A stretch of DNA of 64,000 nucleotides. It comes from an uncultured Sphingomonadaceae bacterium. Lineage in GTDB: Bacteria; Pseudomonadota; Alphaproteobacteria; Sphingomonadales; Sphingomonadaceae. Below the pieces are notes generated by a model, which saw nothing but the letters and a program-made list of their open reading frames with translations, was not told the DNA's origin and made no database searches. The stretch spans positions 1 to 64,000 of the forward strand of contig CALKJZ010000011.1 in assembly GCA_937995515.1 (NCBI GenBank), given 5' to 3'. Below, in pieces: positions 58,512-64,000 of this stretch. The position numbers and the translations under genes are program-made. Positions within the stretch are counted from its first letter, which is position 1. Each line of letters starts with the position of its first letter.

Positions 58512-59732
58512 ATGGACTATGATGCGTTGTGCGAGGCCCAGCTCGAACAGCTGCGCGAGGCCGGCAACTATCGCATCTTCGCCGAGCTGGAGCGCCGCCG
58601 CGGCGCCTATCCGGCCGCGCGCCGCCACGCCGGAGGGCGGGTCGAGGATGTGACCGTCTGGTGCTCCAACGACTATCTCGGCATGGGCCAGCACCCCGAC
58701 GTGATTGCGGCCATGCACGAGGCGCTCGACGCGCAGGGCGCAGGCGCAGGCGGCACGCGCAACATCTCGGGCACCAACCACCTGCATGTCGAGCTCGAAC
58801 GCGAGCTTGCCGACCTGCACGGCAAGCCGGCAGCTCTTCTGTTCACCTCGGGCTATGTCTCCAACTGGGCGGCGCTGGGCACGCTGGCGGGCCGGCTGCC
58901 GAACTGCGCGGTCTTCTCCGATGCCGCCAACCACGCCTCGATGATCGAGGGGATCCGCCACAGCAGGGCCGAACGGTTCATCTTCGCGCACAACTCGCCC
59001 GAGGATCTCGACGCCAAGCTGTCCCGGGTCGACCCAGGGCGGCCCAAGCTGGTGGCCTTCGAGAGCGTCTATTCAATGGACGGCGACATTGCGCCCATCG
59101 CCGAGATCGTGGAGGTCGCCGAGCGGCACGGCGCCATGACCTATCTCGACGAGGTGCATGCGGTCGGCCTCTATGGCGCGCGCGGCGGCGGCATTGCCGA
59201 GCGCGAGGGGCTGATGGACCGGGTGACCGTCATCGAGGGGACACTCGGCAAGGCCTTCGGCGTGGTCGGCGGCTATATCGCTTCCTCGGCCTCGATCGTC
59301 GATTTCGTGCGCAGCTTCGCCTCCGGCTTCATCTTCACCACCGCCCTGCCGCCCGTCTGCGCCGCCGGGGCGCTGGCCTCGGTCCGGCACCTCAAGAGCA
59401 GCGACACCGAGCGCCAGCGGCACCGCGAGATTGTGGCCAGGGTGCGTCGGCGGCTCTCGCTGCTCGGCATCCCAATGATGGCGAACGACAGCCACATCAT
59501 TCCCGTGATGGTGGGAGACCCGAAGCACTGCCGGATGATCTCCGACCGGCTGCTGGCCGAGCACGGTATCTATGTGCAGCCGATCAACTATCCCACGGTG
59601 CCACGCGGCACGGAGCGGCTGCGGATCACGCCCTCGCCCGTGCACAGCGATGCTGACGTGGACCGGCTGGTGCGCGCGCTGTCCGACATCTGGTCGGAAT
59701 GCGCGCTGGCGAGGTGCAGCGTCGCAGCCTGA
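58512..59732 (+). CDS. hemA: 5-aminolevulinate synthase HemA
   Basis: A 406-residue PLP enzyme of the alpha-oxoamine synthase family. Signatures include [51 protein letters not shown], and the PLP lysine in [14 protein letters not shown] (about 243). It condenses glycine and succinyl-CoA, the first step for heme and bacteriochlorophyll. The ATG at 58512 is chosen over 58491 because GGAAGGAC is well spaced and family members begin MDY. Having hemA inside the cluster ties precursor supply to pigment synthesis. Confidence 0.96.
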   Translation: MDYDALCEAQLEQLREAGNYRIFAELERRRGAYPAARRHAGGRVEDVTVWCSNDYLGMGQHPDVIAAMHEALDAQGAGAGGTRNISGTNHLHVELERELADLHGKPAALLFTSGYVSNWAALGTLAGRLPNCAVFSDAANHASMIEGIRHSRAERFIFAHNSPEDLDAKLSRVDPGRPKLVAFESVYSMDGDIAPIAEIVEVAERHGAMTYLDEVHAVGLYGARGGGIAEREGLMDRVTVIEGTLGKAFGVVGGYIASSASIVDFVRSFASGFIFTTALPPVCAAGALASVRHLKSSDTERQRHREIVARVRRRLSLLGIPMMANDSHIIPVMVGDPKHCRMISDRLLAEHGIYVQPINYPTVPRGTERLRITPSPVHSDADVDRLVRALSDIWSECALARCSVAA

Positions 59733-59788
59733 GCCGCGCCCGCCACGCGGCCGTTGCGCAAGCCGCCGCCGCTGATAGGGCAGGGTGT

Positions 59789-60805
59789 ATGGCTTTCGCC
59801 TATCCCTTCTCCGCCATTGTCGGCCAGGAGGAGATGAAGCGCGCGCTGCTGATCGCCGCCGTCGACCCGCGCCTCGGCGGCGTGATGGTGTTCGGCGACC
59901 GCGGCACGGGCAAGTCCACCGCGGTGCGCGCGCTCAGCCAGCTGCTTCCGCCCATCCGGGTGGTGGCGGGCTGCCCCTTCAACTGCGCGCCCGATCGCGC
60001 GCCCTGCCCCGTGCCCTGCACGCGCAAGGACGGCCGCGCCGGGTCGCGCGCGGTGCCGGTGCCGTTTGTCGACCTGCCGCTTGGCGCAACCGAGGACCGG
60101 GTGGTGGGCAGCCTTGACCTCGAGGCGGCGCTCTCAACCGGCGTGCGGCGGTTCGAGCCGGGCCTCCTTGCGCGCGCGCACCGCGGCTTTCTCTACATCG
60201 ACGAGGTGAACCTGCTCGAGGACCATATTGTCGACCTGCTGCTCGATGTGGCGGTCTCGGGCGAAAGCGTGGTCGAGCGCGAGGGGCTCTCGGTGCGCCA
60301 TGCCGCGCGGTTTCAGCTGATCGGCTCGGGCAATCCCGAGGAAGGCGAGCTGCGACCGCAGCTTCTTGACCGGTTTGCGCTTTCGGTCGAGGTGACAACG
60401 CCCGCAGCAATCGAGGACCGGGTCGAGATCGTGCGCCGGCGCGATGCCTTCGACCGCGACCCGCAGGCGTTTGTGGCGATGTGGCAGGAGGCGGACGCGC
60501 AGGTCGCGCGCAGCATCGCCCGCGCCCGCCGCCGGCTGGAGCGCATCGCCGTGCCCGACGAGGTGCTCGCGCTCGGAGCGCGGCTGTGCTCGGAGCTCGG
60601 CGCCGACGGGCTGCGCGGCGAGCTCACGCTGATGCGCGCGGGCCGCGCGCTCGCGGCGCTCGGCCGGGGCGAGTCGATGACCGGGAAGGATCTTGCAGCC
60701 GTCGCGCCGATGGCGCTGCGGCACCGGCTGCGCCGCAACCCGCTTGACGAGACCGGCTCCAGCGCGCGGATCGCCCGCGCGCTCGAAGGCCTGCTTTCCG
60801 CGTGA
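59789..60805 (+). CDS. bchI: magnesium chelatase ATPase subunit BchI
   Basis: A 338-residue AAA+ ATPase with YPFSAIVGQEEMKRALLIAA, Walker A GDRGTGKSTAVRAL, Walker B RGFLYIDEVNLLEDHIVD, sensor GSGNPEEGELRPQLLDRF and a C-terminal helical domain. It drives Mg insertion with BchD and BchH. ATG 59789 has CAGGG upstream. The stop overlaps the bchD GTG. Confidence 0.97.
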   Translation: MAFAYPFSAIVGQEEMKRALLIAAVDPRLGGVMVFGDRGTGKSTAVRALSQLLPPIRVVAGCPFNCAPDRAPCPVPCTRKDGRAGSRAVPVPFVDLPLGATEDRVVGSLDLEAALSTGVRRFEPGLLARAHRGFLYIDEVNLLEDHIVDLLLDVAVSGESVVEREGLSVRHAARFQLIGSGNPEEGELRPQLLDRFALSVEVTTPAAIEDRVEIVRRRDAFDRDPQAFVAMWQEADAQVARSIARARRRLERIAVPDEVLALGARLCSELGADGLRGELTLMRAGRALAALGRGESMTGKDLAAVAPMALRHRLRRNPLDETGSSARIARALEGLLSA

Positions 60806-62490
60806 CGGCGGCGGACCAGCGCTGGGCCGATGCGCTTGCGGCCGCGCGGCTCCTCCAGACGCTTCCCTTCGCGCTCGGTGGGGCGCATGTGCGCGCGCGG
60901 CCGGGGCCCCAGCGCGACGCTTGGCTGGCGGCGCTCCGCACTGGGCTCGGCGGTGCCACCCCGGTCTGCCGCGCGCCGGCTGGCGCTGGCGCAGACGCGC
61001 TCCTCGGCGGGCTCGATCTTGCCGCCACGCTCGCCAGTGGCCGGCCAGCCTTTGGCGAGGGCCTCCTCAAGGCCGCCGATGGCGGCGTTCTGCTGCTGCC
61101 CATGGCTGAACGGCTCGCGCCCGATGGTGCAGCCGTTCTTGCCGCCGTGCTCGACCAGGGCCGGCTTCCCGCTGGGCCGGCCGGCGGACACCCCGTGCGT
61201 CTGCTGGTCATTGCGCTCGATGAGGGCGCAGACGACGAACGCCTGAGCCCGCTCCTCTCCGCCCGCCTTGCGCTTTTGCTCGATCTCGAGGGCGTGCGGC
61301 CGGGGCCCGCCGGGGTTGCGGCCACCAGTGCGGCCGTTTCGGCCGAGGCTGCGGCCGGGGCCCTCTGCCGGGCATCCGCGGCGCTCGGCCTCGACTCGCC
61401 ACGCTGGCCTCTCCATGCGCTGCGGTGCGCGCGCGCGCTGGCGGCCGCAGATGCGCGACCGCTCAACGAGGGAGATCTTGCCCTTGCCGTGCGGCTCGTG
61501 CTGGCGCCGCGCGCCATCTGCGCCCCGGCAGCCGCCGGCCCGGCAGAGCCGGCGCCGCCCCCATCGCCCGAGCCCGCCGGGGGCGCACCCCGCCCCGAAA
61601 GCGATGGGCCGGGGGCGGGCAGCCTTGCCGAGCTTCTGGTCGAATCGGCGCGCGCCGTGCTTCCCCCGGGTCTCGAGCCGGAGGCGGCTGCGCCGACACG
61701 CGGGGCCGCCGGCGGCGCCGGGCGCAGCCGCGGGGCGCTCCAGCGCGCGGGCGGGCGGGGACGGCCGGCCGGCACGCAGGCGCGGCCGCCGCGGGCCGGG
61801 GAGCGGCTGGCTCTGGTCGAGACGCTGAAGGCTGCAGCGCCGTGGCAGGCCGTGCGCCGCCGGGAGCAGCCGCCGGCGCCCGGAGCACAAGACCGGTTCC
61901 GGGTGCTGAGGGGCGATCTTCGCACCCAGCGGCGCAGGCGGCCGGCCGAGATGACCAGCATCTTCCTTGTCGATGCGTCCGGCTCGGCAGCTGTCGCCCG
62001 GCTCGCCGAGGCGAAGGGCGCAGTCGAGCTGCTGCTGACGCGGGCCTACGCACGGCGCGACGAGGTGGCGCTGGTGGCCTTCCGCGGCACACGGGCCGAG
62101 GTTCTGCTGCCGCCAACCCGATCGCTTGCACGGGCCCGGCGCGCCCTTGCCGACCTGCCCGGCGGCGGCGGCACGCCGATTGCACACGCGCTCGAAACGG
62201 CGCACCTGCTCGGCCTCGGCTGCCGGGCGCGCGGCCGCAGCCCGACGATCATCCTCCTGACCGACGGCCGGGCCAATGTGGCCCGCACTGCCGGCGTCGA
62301 CCCGATGGACGATGCCGAGGCAGCCGCGCGCGCGATTGCCGCAGCCGGTCTTCGCGCAATCCTCATCGACGTGGCGCCGAGGCCAAGGGCCGAGGGGCCC
62401 CGGCTTGCCCGCGCGCTCGGCGCACGGCACGTGGCGCTGCCGCGGGTGGAGGCCGGGCGGGTGGTGGCAGCAGTGGAGGCGGGGGCATGA
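60802..62490 (+). CDS. bchD: magnesium chelatase subunit BchD
   Basis: A 562-residue protein in three parts. A degenerate AAA+-like N-terminal domain without intact Walker A spans about 1-240. A Pro/Ala/Gly-rich linker spans about 245-330. A C-terminal von Willebrand A domain has the MIDAS motif FLVDASGSAAVARLAEAKGA and ILLTDGRANVAR. It forms the platform for the BchI ring. GTG start; ATGA overlap with bchO. Confidence 0.95.
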   Translation: MTAADQRWADALAAARLLQTLPFALGGAHVRARPGPQRDAWLAALRTGLGGATPVCRAPAGAGADALLGGLDLAATLASGRPAFGEGLLKAADGGVLLLPMAERLAPDGAAVLAAVLDQGRLPAGPAGGHPVRLLVIALDEGADDERLSPLLSARLALLLDLEGVRPGPAGVAATSAAVSAEAAAGALCRASAALGLDSPRWPLHALRCARALAAADARPLNEGDLALAVRLVLAPRAICAPAAAGPAEPAPPPSPEPAGGAPRPESDGPGAGSLAELLVESARAVLPPGLEPEAAAPTRGAAGGAGRSRGALQRAGGRGRPAGTQARPPRAGERLALVETLKAAAPWQAVRRREQPPAPGAQDRFRVLRGDLRTQRRRRPAEMTSIFLVDASGSAAVARLAEAKGAVELLLTRAYARRDEVALVAFRGTRAEVLLPPTRSLARARRALADLPGGGGTPIAHALETAHLLGLGCRARGRSPTIILLTDGRANVARTAGVDPMDDAEAAARAIAAAGLRAILIDVAPRPRAEGPRLARALGARHVALPRVEAGRVVAAVEAGA

Positions 62491-63380
62491 GCGGCCTCGT
62501 TTGGGACGAGATGCGCAACGAATGGCCCAATGCCGAGGCCAGCCGGTTCGTCTTGGCAGGCGGCATCCGCTTTCACGTGCAGGAGGCAGGTTCGGGCCCG
62601 GGACTCCTTCTGCTGCACGGGACGGGCGCCGCCACCCACAGCTGGCGCGACGTGCTGCCGCTGGCCGCCCGGCATTTCCGCGTGATCGCACCCGACCTGC
62701 CAGGCCATGGCTTCACCGCGCGGCTGGCCGACCTTTCGCTCCCCGGCATCGCCCGGGCGCTCGCCTCCCTCGTGGACACGCTTGGCGCAGCGCCCGACCT
62801 GATTGTGGGCCACAGCGCCGGGGCGGCCCTCGCGGTGCGCTTGGCGCTCGATTCGGACGCCCCGCCGCGCGCGATCGCCGGGGTCGGCAGCGCGCTCCAG
62901 CCCTTTCCCGGCATGGCCGGCGCGCTGTTTCCGGCGATGGCAAAGCTCCTGTTTGCCAACCCGTTCGTTCCTGCGCTGTTTTCGATGCGCACGCTGGTCC
63001 CAGGCGAGACCGAGCGGTTCCTCGCTCGCGCGACAGGCTCGCGAATCGACCGGCGCGGCGTGGCCCTCTACGAGCGGCTGTTCCGCTCGCCCACCCATGT
63101 CGGCGGCGCGCTCGGCATGATGGCGGCCTGGGATGTTGCCCCGCTGGAGGGCGAGATGCCCCGGCTTGCCATGCCGTTCCTGCTGCTCCACGGCGCAAAC
63201 GACAAGACGGTGCCGCCTTCGGTCAGCGAGACGGTGGCACGGCGGGTTGCCACGGCTCGCGTCGAGATCCTTCCCGGGCTCGGCCACCTGCTGCACGAGG
63301 AACGGCCGGACTCGTTCGTCGACCGGCTGGTGATGCTAGCGCGCGAGGCGGGCGTTGTGCCCGTCGCCGAGACGGCCTGA
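62487..63380 (+). CDS. bchO: alpha/beta hydrolase BchO (putative Mg chelatase accessory protein)
   Basis: A 297-residue alpha/beta-hydrolase. The oxyanion region is LLLHGTGAATHSWRDVLP, the nucleophile elbow GHSAGAALAVRLAL (Ser near 110), and the acid and His regions HGANDKTVP and LPGLGHLLHEERP. The name and placement after bchI-bchD fit BchO; its biochemical role is not firmly known. One base of its stop is shared with the next ATG (TGATG). Confidence 0.92.
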   Translation: MSGLVWDEMRNEWPNAEASRFVLAGGIRFHVQEAGSGPGLLLLHGTGAATHSWRDVLPLAARHFRVIAPDLPGHGFTARLADLSLPGIARALASLVDTLGAAPDLIVGHSAGAALAVRLALDSDAPPRAIAGVGSALQPFPGMAGALFPAMAKLLFANPFVPALFSMRTLVPGETERFLARATGSRIDRRGVALYERLFRSPTHVGGALGMMAAWDVAPLEGEMPRLAMPFLLLHGANDKTVPPSVSETVARRVATARVEILPGLGHLLHEERPDSFVDRLVMLAREAGVVPVAETA

Positions 63381-63523
63381 TGGAACCGGGGCTCCTTGGC
63401 CTGATCGAGCTGGTGCTGGTGTTCGGGCTGGTGCTCGGATTTGCGATCTGGCAGCTGCGCGATGTTGCGCGCGCCCAGCGCAGGCGCCGCGACGGGGACG
63501 GGGATGGGGACAGGCAGGACTAG
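63380..63523 (+). CDS. 47-residue membrane protein after bchO
   Basis: One hydrophobic helix (LLGLIELVLVFGLVLGFAIW) followed by a basic and then Asp-rich tail (RRRRDGDGDGD). The ATG overlaps the bchO stop (TGATG). No family is recognised. The good start context and operon position support translation. It ends 4 bases before the convergent crtC stop. Confidence 0.55.
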   Translation: MEPGLLGLIELVLVFGLVLGFAIWQLRDVARAQRRRRDGDGDGDRQD

Positions 63524-63527
63524 CGCC

Positions 63528-64000
63528 TCAGGCGCGGCGCGGCATGCGGAACGGCAGCATCCATTGCACGAGGCGGTGGCGGAACCGCGTGAGCGACAGC
63601 GACTCGTGGACGGCGAGCGTCTCCTCCCCAAACAGCCTGACCCCGATGGCCGAGCGGCTGTAGAAGGGGGCATCCTCCCAGGTCCGCGCCAGCATGGCCG
63701 GATGGCCGGGATCGGAGCGGGCTGCGCGCGGCATCAGCCAGCCGGTGGGAAGGATGGGGTGGAGCGGCGGCGGCTCGACCGGCCGGGCCGCGCCCGAGGG
63801 ATCGAAGGCGAGGCTGAGCGCAAAGCGGCTGCCGTCGAGCCGCATGCCCTCGTAGAAGACCAGCGCACCGCGGCGGCTGTGCGCGCGCGACCATTGCCAG
63901 TCCCGGAACCGGTCTTCCATCGGCTCGTCGCCAAAGTTGCTGTCGACATAGGCGTCGCCGGCCCAGCGCAGCCGCGGGGCCTCAAGCGCCACCTCCACCC
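63528..64000 (-). CDS. crtC: hydroxyneurosporene synthase / carotenoid 1,2-hydratase CrtC, C-terminal part
   Basis: The last 157 codons of a gene whose 5' end lies beyond the right edge. AYVDSNFGDEPMEDRFRDWQWSRAH and RGALVFYEGMRLDGSRFAL (given in part), with WEDAPFYSRSAI and the C-terminal LTRFRHRLVQWMLPFRMPRR, match CrtC. It adds water across the 1,2 double bond of neurosporene or lycopene in the spheroidene/spirilloxanthin pathway. A GTG at 63996-63998 is internal, not a start. It is convergent with the bchIDO unit. Confidence 0.88.
   Translation of the reverse strand, partial: VEVALEAPRLRWAGDAYVDSNFGDEPMEDRFRDWQWSRAHSRRGALVFYEGMRLDGSRFALSLAFDPSGAARPVEPPPLHPILPTGWLMPRAARSDPGHPAMLARTWEDAPFYSRSAIGVRLFGEETLAVHESLSLTRFRHRLVQWMLPFRMPRRA

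Noticed and set aside
63996-63998. GTG at the right edge as the start of a short crtC
   Set aside because: The recognised CrtC motifs begin well inside the domain, and full-length CrtC is much longer, so the gene continues beyond the window and this GTG is internal.

Overview
This window is GC-rich chromosomal DNA (around 70 percent G+C by eye) of an alphaproteobacterial aerobic anoxygenic phototroph. It is probably a sphingomonad relative; that placement is inferred from photosynthesis-gene order and gene content, not from a marker gene. Most genes lie in tightly packed operons with 1 to 11 base overlaps (ATGA, GTGA, TGATG), and GTG starts are common.

Left part (1 to about 12.6 kb): a truncated arylsulfatase, a Crp/Fnr-type regulator, then a catabolic island. 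On the minus strand, reading from about 9.96 kb down to 1.14 kb, run a carotenoid/stilbene cleavage oxygenase, a thiolase, a nitronate-monooxygenase-like flavoenzyme, a TonB-dependent receptor, an acyl-CoA ligase and a second thiolase. Divergent to them are a second acyl-CoA ligase and a regulator made of two fused HxlR domains. Together they suggest uptake, oxidative cleavage, CoA activation and thiolysis of an unknown hydrophobic or aromatic substrate.

Middle part (12.5 to 27.6 kb): tRNA-Thr(UGU); a comM-like gene broken by a two-base frameshift in a GC repeat; DUF937/OmpA and DUF805 membrane proteins; a CYP153-like P450 with a palindromic operator over its promoter; a DAACS transporter; a DUF1176 protein; FtsH; an MscS channel; and a DNA-repair operon (radical SAM/HhH protein, DUF4130-UdgX fusion, MmcB) with an alphaproteobacterial SOS box just upstream. 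Two small genes (DUF3775, DUF2189) follow.

Right part (27.7 to 64 kb): a complete cbb3 oxidase operon with its maturation genes (ccoNOQPGHIS) and a lipoprotein cytochrome c, directly followed by a photosynthesis gene cluster. The cluster has bchG-bch2-bchP-tspO-orf, ppsR and ppaA/aerR on the minus strand. On the plus strand it has bchF-N-B-H-L-M-lhaA-puhA-B-C-orf-acsF-puhE, then hemA, then bchI-D-O and a 47-codon ORF. The 3' end of crtC (minus strand) runs off the right edge. No puf genes, bchC/X/Y/Z or remaining crt genes are inside the window; they may lie beyond the right edge. The only Mg-protoporphyrin ester cyclase seen is the oxygen-dependent AcsF, which fits aerobic pigment synthesis.

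Pigment control can partly be read from the DNA. PpsR and the B12-binding AerR/PpaA are encoded next to each other. The bchG promoter carries a perfect TGT-N12-ACA PpsR site over its -10 and looks leaderless. The bchF promoter has a 15-base palindrome over its -35. The promoters picked out by eye share a TTGnnn -35, mostly a TAgnnT-type -10, and 16 to 17 base spacing.
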